Source of the DNA: Acidobacteriota bacterium
Lineage (GTDB): Bacteria; Acidobacteriota; Blastocatellia; Pyrinomonadales; Pyrinomonadaceae
Reading direction: 5' to 3'
NCBI GenBank assembly: GCA_023415725.1
Contig: JAEZJR010000243.1
Location: 1-21,833 of the forward strand
Length of the DNA stretch: 21,833 bases
Part shown: one piece after another, positions 1 to 6,771 of the stretch
Layout: the number at the start of each line of letters is the position of its first letter
Position numbering within the stretch: position 1 is the first letter of the stretch
Program-made: the position numbers and the translations under genes
The notes under the pieces: generated by a model
Seen by the model: only the letters and a program-made list of their open reading frames with translations
Told to the model about the DNA's origin: nothing
Database searches by the model: none

Positions 1-481
1 CTTAGGAGTCGCGAAAGCGCACTGCGATTTGGTGGAAAAAGGATTTATCGTTCTTTTCCCGACCACTGAACATGCGCCGTTTGACCTTGTTGCATACGAC
101 GGAACTAGGTTCATTAGGATGCAGGTCAAATACCGGCGAGCGGTGAATGGATCGGTTCAAGTTCGGCTACACAATTGGTGGACGGATCGAAACGGTTCAC
201 ATCCTCGTTTGCTCGATAAGGATCAGGTAGATCTGTTTTGTGTCTATTGCCCTGACACTGATAAGTGTTATTACTTTGACCCGAAGACAGTTCAAACCTA
301 TTTCACGATCAGGATCGAGGCTCCGAAGAATAATCAGTCGATAGGAATCAATTTGGCTGACGATTTCACAAGGGTTCCGTAGAGACTACACGCACTCAGA
401 CTGAGACGTCTAAGATATAGTCCAGACCGTCAACTCATCTCTTGGGCAAGAAGTGAGGCTCGGGAAACCGAGTGAGGTACG
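1..481 (+). other. Group I intron, 3' portion (5' end outside window)
   Basis: A self-splicing intron interrupting a tRNA gene; only its 3' part is in the window. The diagnostic core is visible just after the endonuclease stop codon: an R-like element at 381-393 (AGAGACTACACGC) and the hallmark S element AAGATATAGTCC at 412-423. GACTA (384-388) and TAGTC (418-422) can pair as P7, and a short P8-like hairpin lies at 395-405. P9-type hairpins follow: CTCA/TGAG with TCTT/AAGA around 434-457, and CTCGG-GAAA-CCGAG, a GNRA tetraloop, at about 459-472. The intron is read as ending at G481 (omega-G), because the next base begins a good tRNA 3' half. P1 to P6 and the 5' splice site are not visible, so the subgroup is not assigned. 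Confidence 0.85.
2..382 (+). CDS. Intron-encoded homing endonuclease, PD-(D/E)XK (I-Ssp6803I-like), 5'-partial
   Basis: The reading frame is open to the window edge, so the gene continues upstream; a TTG at 29 is unlikely to be the true start because the residues before it (LGVAKAHCDL) already fit the family. The product would cleave the intronless tRNA gene to drive intron homing. Seen in the sequence: the FDLVAYD segment followed about 12 residues later by MQVKYR, matching the D...(Q)xK catalytic pair of PD-(D/E)XK nucleases. The upstream helix with an E-containing first motif is cut off. The family precedent is I-Ssp6803I, encoded in the group I intron of a cyanobacterial tRNA-fMet. The stop codon (380-382) touches the intron R element, so the gene sits inside the ribozyme upstream of P7. 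The reading frame is intact, which suggests a recently functional enzyme. Confidence 0.8.
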   Translation, partial: LGVAKAHCDLVEKGFIVLFPTTEHAPFDLVAYDGTRFIRMQVKYRRAVNGSVQVRLHNWWTDRNGSHPRLLDKDQVDLFCVYCPDTDKCYYFDPKTVQTYFTIRIEAPKNNQSIGINLADDFTRVP

Positions 482-520
482 CTAAGCTGTGGGTCGCAGG
501 TTCGAGTCCTGCCGGGGGCG
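482..520 (+). tRNA. tRNA-Arg 3' exon (anticodon NCU, probably UCU), interrupted by group I intron
   Basis: The exon reads in order: CT (anticodon positions 35-36), AA (37-38), GCTGT (anticodon stem 3' strand), GGGTC (class I variable loop), GCAGG-TTCGAGT-CCTGC (T arm, 496-512), CGGGGGC (acceptor 3' strand, 513-519) and G (discriminator, 520). No CCA is encoded; an A/T run follows. NCU with a short variable loop excludes Ser and leaves Arg. The sequence strongly resembles bacterial tRNA-Arg(UCU). A group I 5' exon normally ends in U, which would be U34, giving UCU. Base 34 itself lies outside the window, so CCU is not excluded. Confidence 0.82.
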
Positions 521-601
521 AAAAATTTTTCGAATTTATGTGGTCTACTTGTCGGGTTTACAAATCCGCCTCGCGCCCTCATAATTTCCAATATCAACCG
601 T

Positions 602-678
602 GGCGGCTATAGTTCAGCGGTTAGAGCGCCTGATTGTGGTTCAGGATGTCGAGGGTTCGAATCCCTCTAGCCGCCCCA
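602..678 (+). tRNA. tRNA-His (GUG)
   Basis: A complete cloverleaf. G602 is the extra G-1 typical of tRNA-His and pairs with C73 at 675. The acceptor is GCGGCTA (603-609) with TAGCCGC (668-674). The anticodon arm is CCTGA/TCAGG around TTGTGGT, with anticodon GTG at 636-638. The T arm is GAGGG-TTCGAAT-CCCTC. CCA is encoded at 676-678. It lies about 80 nt downstream of the interrupted tRNA-Arg and on the same strand, so the two may be co-transcribed. Confidence 0.97.
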
Positions 679-704
679 CTCCTTTCCCTTGATCCCCTTT
701 TTTA

Positions 705-734
705 TTGAATCGAGATCGCTTTCGCCCGTATAAT
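705..734 (+). promoter_or_regulatory. Sigma70-type promoter of the subtilase gene
   Basis: TTGAAT (705-710) and TATAAT (729-734) are separated by 18 bp. The ATG at 741 starts only 7 nt after the -10 box, so transcription would begin at or beside the start codon. That implies a leaderless mRNA; no Shine-Dalgarno sequence is present upstream of 741. Confidence 0.65.
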
Positions 735-740
735 CGTGCG

Positions 741-2345
741 ATGCTTCCTCATGTTCTGCCTCTGCTCTCGAGATCTGCGGCTTTGTTCGTTTTCGTTGGG
801 TTCTTAGCCCTTACAACCGCCTCATCTCAGGAACGCGGCCGACCGTTCGTCCAGGGCGAGGTACTCGTCAAGCTTCGAAAAGGCGTCTCGAAGAATCGTT
901 CGAACGATCTCCTCGCCGCACACGGAGCGGCGAGGCAAGAAAACCTCGCCGGCCAGGGCTGGGTCCGCGTCAAGCTCCGGAAAGGCCAGGACCCGCAGTC
1001 CGCGATAGCTGAGCTGCAGACGAACCCGGACGTCGAAGCTGTCCAGCCGAATTTCTACTACCACCTCGCCGCCACCCCGAACGACCCGATGTGGTCGAAC
1101 TCCTCTCTTTACGGTCTGACGAGGATTTCCGCCCCAGCAGCGTGGGACATCACCACCGGCAACCCGTCCGTCGTGGTCGCGAACATCGACACCGGCATGC
1201 GCTACACCCACGAGGACCTCGCCGCGAATATGTGGACGAACCCGGGCGAGATCCAGGGTAACGGCATCGACGACGACGGCAACGGCTTCGCCGACGATTA
1301 TTACGGTTACGATTTCTTCTATAACGACCCGGACCCGCTCGATGAGCACGGCCACGGCACCCACACCGGCGGCACGATCGGGGCCGTCGGCAATAACGGC
1401 TTAGGTATTGTAGGAGTCAGTTGGAACGTGAAGATCATGGCGATCAAGATCTTCAGCGCTAGCGGGAAGGATTCGACCTCCGCGATGCTCATCAACGCTT
1501 ACAACTACATCCGCATGATGAAGGAGCGCGGCGTCAACATCCGCGTCACCAACAACAGCTACGCCGGCTGCGATGAGCAGTGCGGCATCGATTACGCCAC
1601 CAAAGAGGCGATTGACACCCTGGGCGACGCCGGCATCCTAAACGTCTTCGCCGCCGGTAACAACAACCAGAATAACGACACCTCCTCGACGCCGAACTAC
1701 CCTGCCACCTACACCTCGCCGAGCGTCATCTCCGTCGCTTCGTCCACCTCAACGGACCTGCGTTCCGGATTCTCGGCCTACGGCCCCGGCTCCGTCGATC
1801 TCGCCGCTCCGGGCTCCGGCGTGCTCAGCACCACCTTCGCGAGTGACAGTTCCTACGGGACAATGAGCGGCACTTCGATGGCCACCCCGCACGTTACCGG
1901 AGCCGCCGCGCTCCTCGCTGCGTTCGACCCGTCCCTTTCGCCAGCTTCCATCAAGGCGACGCTGATGAACACCGTCGACACGTTCGCGAGCCTCGGCACC
2001 ACCGTCGAGCAGAACTGGGCCCCCACACCGATCCGTTCCGCCGGCCGGCTCAACGTCGCCCGTGCCCTGCAAAACCGCACCGTCTGCACGTTCGACGTCC
2101 CCGCAACAACGATCTCCGCTAGGATGAAGGGCGGCTATTACACCGTCGGCGTCACTGCTCCTCAGAATTGCGATTTCGCCGTGAAAAGCAACGCTCGCTG
2201 GGTGCAAGTTAATAGCGACGCCGGTTCCGGCAGTGGTCAGGTCGGGTTCTGGATCCGGGTCAACCCGCTCGTCCACCGCTCGACGACGCTCACGATCGCG
2301 GGCAAAACCATCACCGTAAACCAAACTCGGGGCTTCGCTAATTGA
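741..2345 (+). CDS. Secreted subtilisin-like serine peptidase (S8) with propeptide and C-terminal BACON-like domain
   Basis: An exported endopeptidase of 534 aa from ATG 741. An in-frame TTG at 705 is the -35 box of the promoter, so it is not the start. Order: a signal peptide (hydrophobic stretch to about residue 29, then SSQ), an inhibitor-I9-type propeptide (QGEVLVKLRKG... to EAVQPNFYY), and the S8 catalytic domain. That domain carries Asp150 (NIDTGM), His205 (GHGTH), oxyanion Asn307 (AAGNNN) and Ser379 (GTSMATPH). The last about 80 residues (from CTFDVPATTI, ending in ITVNQ) resemble a BACON-type beta-sandwich, often carbohydrate- or surface-associated. All catalytic residues are present. 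It stands alone under its own promoter; the VCBS gene downstream has a separate promoter. Confidence 0.93.
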   Translation: MLPHVLPLLSRSAALFVFVGFLALTTASSQERGRPFVQGEVLVKLRKGVSKNRSNDLLAAHGAARQENLAGQGWVRVKLRKGQDPQSAIAELQTNPDVEAVQPNFYYHLAATPNDPMWSNSSLYGLTRISAPAAWDITTGNPSVVVANIDTGMRYTHEDLAANMWTNPGEIQGNGIDDDGNGFADDYYGYDFFYNDPDPLDEHGHGTHTGGTIGAVGNNGLGIVGVSWNVKIMAIKIFSASGKDSTSAMLINAYNYIRMMKERGVNIRVTNNSYAGCDEQCGIDYATKEAIDTLGDAGILNVFAAGNNNQNNDTSSTPNYPATYTSPSVISVASSTSTDLRSGFSAYGPGSVDLAAPGSGVLSTTFASDSSYGTMSGTSMATPHVTGAAALLAAFDPSLSPASIKATLMNTVDTFASLGTTVEQNWAPTPIRSAGRLNVARALQNRTVCTFDVPATTISARMKGGYYTVGVTAPQNCDFAVKSNARWVQVNSDAGSGSGQVGFWIRVNPLVHRSTTLTIAGKTITVNQTRGFAN

Positions 2346-2449
2346 TCGGGAATTTAGCCCCCTTTCCAACTATATTTAATTTTTATGCGTCTAATACCGA
2401 AAACGCGGGGGTTTCTGCGGGTAAAATACCCACCGAAGGGCGAATCCCA

Positions 2450-2479
2450 TTGATTTCGGCTCGCGTTTGCGGGTATCAT
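2450..2479 (+). promoter_or_regulatory. Putative promoter of the VCBS-repeat gene
   Basis: TTGATT (2450-2455) and TATCAT (2474-2479) are separated by 18 bp. The predicted start of transcription is near 2486, leaving a leader of about 68 nt before ATG 2554. The rest of the 2346-2553 gap holds no gene I can support; only a small GGGTA/TACCC hairpin near 2420-2432 is visible. Confidence 0.5.
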
Positions 2480-2553
2480 TTCTGTTGGCGGCGTGTTCTA
2501 TCATTCGATGTCGCTTCCACCGCAACTGGCGTCAAACTAAAAGGTACTTACTA

Positions 2554-3525
2554 ATGACTCGATTTCACATTCTGATCGGCAAGCATTGTGTCGTTTTCGT
2601 GCTTGCCCTTTTGCTCGCGGCTCCCCTTAACGCTCAGGTTACCCTCCGTAAGGCGTTGGATTTTGACGGCGACGGCAAGGCCGACTGGTCGATCTTCCGT
2701 CCCTCTACCAATACCTGGTGGATCCTGGGTTCGGGCGGTTCCATCACGGGCCAGGAATGGGGTGCCGCGAGTACCGACTTCTTGACCCCCGGGGACTTCG
2801 ACGGTGACAACCGGGGTGACATCGCCGTTTGGCGGGAGACCAACGGCGTTTGGTACGTGCTTAGAAGTTCCAATAGCACGATCACCGGCTTCGTGTGGGG
2901 AGCTGCTGGTGACGAACCGGTGGCACGCGATTACGACGGCGACGGTAAGACCGACTACGCCGTCGCTCGCCGCACCAACGGCGAGATGCTTTGGTACATC
3001 TACCGCTCCTCCGATAACGGCGCCGCTGTTTATCTGTGGGGCAGTGCAACCGATTTCGTAGCACCTGGCGATTTCGACGGTGACGGCAAATTCGATATCG
3101 CCGTTCAGCGTACCGGTGCGACTGCGGACTCCCCCCTCGCGTGGTACATCTTTGCCTCCAAGGAGGGTGGAAAGGCGTTCACCTACGGGATCAGCACCGA
3201 CGTGTTCGTCCCCGGTGATTACGATGGTGACGGCCGTACGGACATCGCCGTCGTGCGTGAAGGTCCGACCCCGGACTCCCCGCTGGCATGGTACATCCTC
3301 CGCAGTTCCAGTACCTTCTTCGACATCTGGGCCGTTGGGTACGGCATATCCGGAACCGACGTGGTCGTGCAGAACGACTACGACGGCGACGGCCGCACCG
3401 ACATCGCTGTCTGGCGGACCACCACAGGAGCCTTCTACAACCTTAACAGCTCCAACGGCGTAACGAAGGCGGTCGGGTGGGGCAACAGCACCGACGAACC
3501 GATTGCCGGTTACGACACCCACTGA
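2554..3525 (+). CDS. Secreted VCBS/FG-GAP-repeat protein
   Basis: A 323-aa exported protein of unknown molecular role. The start ATG 2554 is preceded by AAAGGT (about 2541-2546) and gives a clean signal peptide (MTRFHILIG...LLLAAPLNAQ). An upstream in-frame ATG at 2467 lies at the promoter and is rejected. The mature part is six repeats of about 45-55 residues. Each opens with a calcium-loop motif D[FY]DGD(G/N)xxD followed by (I/Y)AVxR and a WY(I/V)L strand, e.g. DFDGDGKADWSIFRPS and DYDGDGRTDIAVWRTT. Such repeats form beta-propeller-like blades that bind Ca2+ and are common in extracellular adhesion proteins. No catalytic domain is visible. A strong terminator follows directly, so it is monocistronic. 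Confidence 0.88.
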   Translation: MTRFHILIGKHCVVFVLALLLAAPLNAQVTLRKALDFDGDGKADWSIFRPSTNTWWILGSGGSITGQEWGAASTDFLTPGDFDGDNRGDIAVWRETNGVWYVLRSSNSTITGFVWGAAGDEPVARDYDGDGKTDYAVARRTNGEMLWYIYRSSDNGAAVYLWGSATDFVAPGDFDGDGKFDIAVQRTGATADSPLAWYIFASKEGGKAFTYGISTDVFVPGDYDGDGRTDIAVVREGPTPDSPLAWYILRSSSTFFDIWAVGYGISGTDVVVQNDYDGDGRTDIAVWRTTTGAFYNLNSSNGVTKAVGWGNSTDEPIAGYDTH

Positions 3526-3549
3526 TCGTTCAGATGAACTTTCGCGAAC

Positions 3550-3588
3550 GGGGCGGGGGATCTTTACCCTCCGCCCCTTTTTCTTTTT
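3550..3588 (+). terminator. Rho-independent terminator after the VCBS gene
   Basis: GGGGCGG (from 3550) pairs with CCGCCCC (3571-3577), with additional GGG/CCC pairs inside, followed by the T-rich tract TTTTTCTTTTT. It separates the VCBS gene from the heptose operon. Confidence 0.9.
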
Positions 3589-3621
3589 CCGGCGCGTTGT
3601 AATACCTTTTGTTTGTAAGAG

Positions 3622-4629
3622 ATGCTCCGACCCTCCAAGGCAATTCTGGATTCATTTCGCGGACGCAAGGTCCTGATAGCCGGCGATTTGGTCGCCGACC
3701 AGTTCCTCGAAGGCACGATCAGCCGCGTCTCCCGCGAGGCCCCGGTCTTCATAATGCGGCACGACGCCACCGAGACCCGCCCCGGCGGGGCCGCCAACGC
3801 CGCGGCGAACATAGCCTCGCTCGGCGGCACCCCGATCGTCATCGGCTTCACCGGTGCCGACGCGAACGGCCAACTCCTCCGCTCCGCCCTTTCCGAACGA
3901 AGCGTGAACTGCGATCGCGTTCTTAGGGTCGACGGAGCCCAGACCACCACAAAGGTCCGCGTCCTGGCCGGCCAGCAATACGCCGCCCGCCAGCAGGTCA
4001 TCCGTATAGATTACGAAGGCGAACTGCCCGACGTCGCACGCGTCGAATCGCAGCTCGTCGCTTCACTAGAAGACGCCGCCGAAACCGCCGAAGCCATCAT
4101 CATCTCCGATTACGGCTACGGTGCCGTCTCCCCGGGACTTTTCGAGGCCGCGAAACGCATCGCTGAAGAACGGAACATCCCTATCGTCGCCGATTCACGT
4201 TTCCGGCTTGAAGCGTTCGCGGGAGCATCCACGGCGACCCCGAACCAGGACGAGGTGGAGCACATCCTCGGCCCCGGCTTCACCGACGCGGATTGCGAAT
4301 CGCTCCGCCGCCGACTCGAACTCGAGGCCCTCCTCGTCACCCGCGGAAATAAAGGAATGCTGCTCGTCGAGTCCGGCCGTGATCCGCTAAGCATCGAAGC
4401 CGTCGGCTCGACTACCCCCGTGGATGTCACTGGGGCCGGTGATACGGTGATCGCGGCCTACGCACTCGGCCTCGCCGCTGGTCTGAGTTACGCTGAAGCT
4501 GCATCGATCGCGAATCACGCCGGCGGGATCGTCGTGATGAAACGCGGCACGGCTACAGCCACTCCGGAAGAACTGCTCGCGTCTGTCAGCGACTCGGCTG
4601 CCGATGCCGCCGCTAAACAAGCCATATGA
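3622..4629 (+). CDS. rfaE1: D-glycero-beta-D-manno-heptose-7-phosphate kinase
   Basis: Phosphorylates heptose-7-phosphate at C1 in the ADP-L-glycero-D-manno-heptose pathway that supplies the LPS inner core; cytoplasmic. The 335-aa protein has PfkB/ribokinase architecture: N-terminal VLIAGDLVADQF, the sugar-binding GGAANAAANIASLGG region, the lid segment, and the ATP/anion-hole signature DVTGAGDTV with the catalytic base Asp274. The length matches stand-alone RfaE1 (HldA), as opposed to the fused HldE of enterobacteria. It opens a compact gene set: its TGA overlaps the ATG of rfaE2 by 4 nt (ATGA). A weak -10-like TAATAC at 3600-3605 precedes it, and no good Shine-Dalgarno is seen. Confidence 0.92.
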   Translation: MLRPSKAILDSFRGRKVLIAGDLVADQFLEGTISRVSREAPVFIMRHDATETRPGGAANAAANIASLGGTPIVIGFTGADANGQLLRSALSERSVNCDRVLRVDGAQTTTKVRVLAGQQYAARQQVIRIDYEGELPDVARVESQLVASLEDAAETAEAIIISDYGYGAVSPGLFEAAKRIAEERNIPIVADSRFRLEAFAGASTATPNQDEVEHILGPGFTDADCESLRRRLELEALLVTRGNKGMLLVESGRDPLSIEAVGSTTPVDVTGAGDTVIAAYALGLAAGLSYAEAASIANHAGGIVVMKRGTATATPEELLASVSDSAADAAAKQAI

Positions 4630-5108
4630 GATCGCTCGCCGCACCGATATTGGATAGAGAAGAACTCGTACGGCGCGTCAACGAACTCCGCGCCGAAGGG
4701 GCAGCGATCGTCTTCGCCAACGGCTGTTTCGACCTATTCCACGTCGGGCACCTCCGCTACCTCGAAGGAGCCGCTGCCTTGGGCGACGTGCTAGTCGTCG
4801 CGATCAATTCCGATCGTCAGGCACGTGAACTCAAAGGTGAGGACCGACCCTTTACGCCCGAGAAAGAACGCGCCGAGATCGTCGCGGCGCTCAAGTGCGT
4901 CGACTTCGTTACCGTTTTCGATGAGCCCACGGTCGAGGAACTGCTGCTCGCCCTCAAGCCCGATTTCCACGCCAAGGGCACCGATTACACCGTCGACACC
5001 GTCCCCGAACGCGAGGTCGTCCGCTCATACGGCGGCACCGTCGCGATAGTCGGCGACCCGAAGGACCACTCCTCCACCGAGATCATCGAGCGGCTCTCCG
5101 GCAAATGA
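4626..5108 (+). CDS. rfaE2: D-glycero-beta-D-manno-heptose-1-phosphate adenylyltransferase
   Basis: Transfers AMP from ATP to heptose-1-phosphate, giving ADP-D,D-heptose, the step after GmhB dephosphorylation. The 160-aa protein is a nucleotidyltransferase of the cytidylyltransferase-like fold: NGCFDLFHVGH with the HxGH signature at residues 39-42, the RPFTPEKERAEI segment, GTDYTVDTVPE, and a C-terminal DHSSTEIIERL that takes the place of the usual (S/T)STxII motif. It is translationally coupled to rfaE1 (4-nt overlap) and to the following gene (ATGA at 5105-5108). It indicates a diderm cell that makes heptose-containing LPS or uses ADP-heptose for glycoprotein modification. Confidence 0.92.
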   Translation: MRSLAAPILDREELVRRVNELRAEGAAIVFANGCFDLFHVGHLRYLEGAAALGDVLVVAINSDRQARELKGEDRPFTPEKERAEIVAALKCVDFVTVFDEPTVEELLLALKPDFHAKGTDYTVDTVPEREVVRSYGGTVAIVGDPKDHSSTEIIERLSGK

Positions 5109-5635
5109 CCTGGCAGGCGAAGAACAAGCGAGACCTCATCATCGAGGTTTGGGAAAAGCTCGATTGCGAATCGGTCGGGGCAGAAGAGGTCCGCTCCGTC
5201 GAAGAGGTCGTCCGCGACGTCTTCGGGCCGTCCGCCGTCGAATCCCCGATGCTCATCGCCCGGCTGCTCGCTGACGAGGGTGCCGAACTCCGCCATTCCG
5301 AGATAATGAACCTCTTCGTCGAACGCTACGAAGAGAAGCCCTACACCGCTGAGTTCCGCAACATAATGAAGCTCGGTTCCCTTTCGTCCGCACTCGCGTC
5401 GATCCGAAGGCTCGAAAATTTAAGAAAGAAATTCACCTCCGAAAAGGACAAAGAGGGCCTCCGCCAGGTCCGCGAACACACCATCTTGGCGAAGAAGGAA
5501 TTGAAGAAAACACCCGAAGACCAGGAGATCGCTCAGTGGCTTACCGTCTGGCTGCAAACCCCCGACGTATTCGAAAGCTGGCTATCATTGCGTAAACGAT
5601 CGAAAGAATTTCGAGACACCTTCGGCGACCTTTAA
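5105..5635 (+). CDS. Conserved-looking protein of unknown function in the heptose/rsmE cluster
   Basis: I do not recognise the family. The 176-aa, highly charged, mostly helical protein has no signal peptide or membrane segment. A KKFTSEKDKEGLRQVREHTILAKKELKK stretch (about residues 110-140) could form a coiled coil or basic helix. The start ATG overlaps the rfaE2 stop by 4 nt, so translation is coupled. Codon use and GC look like the neighbours, with no sign of recent transfer. Its place between rfaE2 and rsmE suggests a housekeeping role, but nothing in the sequence says which. Confidence 0.75.
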   Translation: MTWQAKNKRDLIIEVWEKLDCESVGAEEVRSVEEVVRDVFGPSAVESPMLIARLLADEGAELRHSEIMNLFVERYEEKPYTAEFRNIMKLGSLSSALASIRRLENLRKKFTSEKDKEGLRQVREHTILAKKELKKTPEDQEIAQWLTVWLQTPDVFESWLSLRKRSKEFRDTFGDL

Positions 5636-5696
5636 AGGCGGAAACCCGAGCGGTGGCGAGGGTGCCCCTGTACCAGTCGGGCTGCCTGATCACGTT

Positions 5697-6428
5697 ATGA
5701 CCATTCGACGCTTCTACTCACCCCCATCTAATTTCTCCGCCAGCACCGTCGCGCTCGACGAAGACGAAACCCGCCACCTCCGCGATGTGCTCCGTCTCAA
5801 GATCGGCGACACCGCCCACGTCTTCGACGGCGAGGGCAAGGAATTCGCCTGCACCGTCGAATCGATCGAGAAACGCCGAAGCGTGCTGAAAGTTAACGAA
5901 GAGGTCACGCCTTCATCACCCGAATCCTCTCTTGATCTCACCATCGCCTCAGTCTTGTTGAAAGGCGACAAGCTCGACCTCGTGGTGCAAAAAGCCGTCG
6001 AGCTCGGCGTGAACCGGTTCATCCCGATGACCTCCGCCCGCTGCGACGTGAAGGTCGGCGACGCCGCCAAACGCGCCGACCGCTGGCGCCGCATCGCGAT
6101 GGAAGCGACCAAACAATGCGGCCGGGCGAAACTGATGCACGTCGCTGACGTTACCGAATACTCTAGACTTCTGGACGAAACGAATGATCCGGATCTGACC
6201 CGCATCCATTTCTCCGAACGCGATGGCGAAAGCTTCGATTCCGTTTCTGGCTCCACCCGCATCCTCGCCTTCATCGGCCCCGAAGGCGGCTGGGAAGACG
6301 CCGAACTGGAAAAAGCTGCCGCCGCAGGAATCCGTTCGATCACCTTCGGCGGCCGCATTATGAAAGCCGACACCGCCGCCATTGCGATAACCTCGATCCT
6401 CCAGCACCGCTTCGGTGATGTGAACTGA
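5697..6428 (+). CDS. rsmE: 16S rRNA (uracil-1498-N3)-methyltransferase RsmE
   Basis: Methylates N3 of U1498 in 16S rRNA of the assembled 30S subunit, using AdoMet; cytoplasmic. The 243-aa length is typical. The N-terminal PUA-like part has RRFYSPPSNF and ETRHLRDVLRLKIGD. The C-terminal SPOUT/trefoil-knot domain carries KAVELGVNRFIPMTSARC, RWRRIAMEATKQCGR and the AdoMet-binding IGPEGGWEDAE, then RIMKADTAAIAITSIL where most homologues read LRxETAxxA. It begins 61 nt after the preceding gene with no clear Shine-Dalgarno. No hairpin terminator follows; the next sequence is a GGTTTTT tandem repeat. Confidence 0.94.
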   Translation: MTIRRFYSPPSNFSASTVALDEDETRHLRDVLRLKIGDTAHVFDGEGKEFACTVESIEKRRSVLKVNEEVTPSSPESSLDLTIASVLLKGDKLDLVVQKAVELGVNRFIPMTSARCDVKVGDAAKRADRWRRIAMEATKQCGRAKLMHVADVTEYSRLLDETNDPDLTRIHFSERDGESFDSVSGSTRILAFIGPEGGWEDAELEKAAAAGIRSITFGGRIMKADTAAIAITSILQHRFGDVN

Positions 6429-6440
6429 AACTGAGACTCT

Positions 6441-6497
6441 GGTTTTTGGTTTTTGGTTTTTGGTTTTTGGTTTTTGGTTTTTGGTTTTTGGTTTTTG
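6441..6497 (+). repeat. Heptanucleotide tandem repeat (GGTTTTT)x8
   Basis: Eight perfect copies of GGTTTTT at 6441-6496 plus one further G, starting 13 nt after the rsmE stop codon. On the other strand it reads CCAAAAA, creating an artificial KTKNQKP-repeat reading frame. It is a likely slippage-prone microsatellite and gives rsmE mRNA a U-rich tail region. Confidence 0.95.
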
Positions 6498-6513
6498 AAG
6501 AGGCTGCGCAGCC

Positions 6514-6547
6514 AGATCTCAAATCTCAAATTTTAGATTTCGGATCT
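6514..6547. repeat. Dispersed AT-rich repeat, copy A
   Basis: Built from the modules AGATCTCAAAT, CTCAAATTT and GGATCT, matching copies at 15528-15589, 15834-15865 and 16232-16261. It is intergenic here, in the gene-free stretch between rsmE and the secreted protein at 6772. Confidence 0.7.
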
Positions 6548-6582
6548 TAATATCACTTAGCACCTATCACCTCTCACTTATT

Positions 6583-6649
6583 CCGGAGCAATAGCCGGCA
6601 ATTTATCGCTTTCTCAAACACAGCCGGCTTCAATTGCCGCTTTCTCCGG
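6583..6649. other. Nested inverted repeats in a gene-free region (possible structured RNA element)
   Basis: CCGGAG (6583-6588) pairs with CTCCGG (6644-6649), and inside it CGGCAATT (6596-6603) pairs with AATTGCCG (6632-6639). A competing pairing is AGCCGGC (6593-6599) with GCCGGCT. The same stretch also reads as two imperfect direct copies of AGCCGGC-AATT-CGCTTTCTC. The rest of 6429-6771 holds no gene I can support. Confidence 0.35.
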
Positions 6650-6695
6650 CTCGCGGCCGTGTTCGGCGATCGACCCGATTTCATCTGAGGAAGAC

Positions 6696-6740
6696 AAATC
6701 AAAAATTCCCTGCCGATCCGATCAGATCCGCAGGGAATTT
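6696..6740 (-). terminator. Terminator of the 6772-7323 gene
   Basis: A perfect 11-bp stem (AAATTCCCTGC at 6703-6713 with GCAGGGAATTT at 6730-6740) is followed on the minus strand by TTTTTGATTT. It lies about 30 nt beyond the stop codon of the minus-strand gene. Confidence 0.85.
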
Positions 6741-6771
6741 CCTTTATCTACGAAACGGCGTACAAGGCCTA

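Noticed and set aside
482..520. Reading the tRNA 3' half as tRNA-Ser(GCU), counting G481 as anticodon base 34
   Set aside because: tRNA-Ser has a long variable arm; here it is 5 nt, and G481 fits the obligatory terminal G of a group I intron.
705..740. Upstream in-frame TTG start for the subtilase (12 extra residues)
   Set aside because: The TTG is part of the -35 hexamer and the codons cover the -10 box; ATG 741 gives a normal signal peptide.
822..1364. 180-aa reading frame on the minus strand inside the subtilase gene
   Set aside because: Antisense shadow with Val/Arg-rich composition and no domain, opposite a clear S8 peptidase.
2342..2554. 70-aa frame overlapping the subtilase stop codon
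   Set aside because: No ribosome binding site, no family features, and it runs through the promoter of the next gene.
6441..6497. Short CRISPR-like array
   Set aside because: Units of 7 bp are adjacent with no spacers, so this is a microsatellite.
5714..6529. 271-aa minus-strand frame with KTKNQKP repeats at its start
   Set aside because: The repeats are the translated GGTTTTT microsatellite and the rest is antisense to rsmE.
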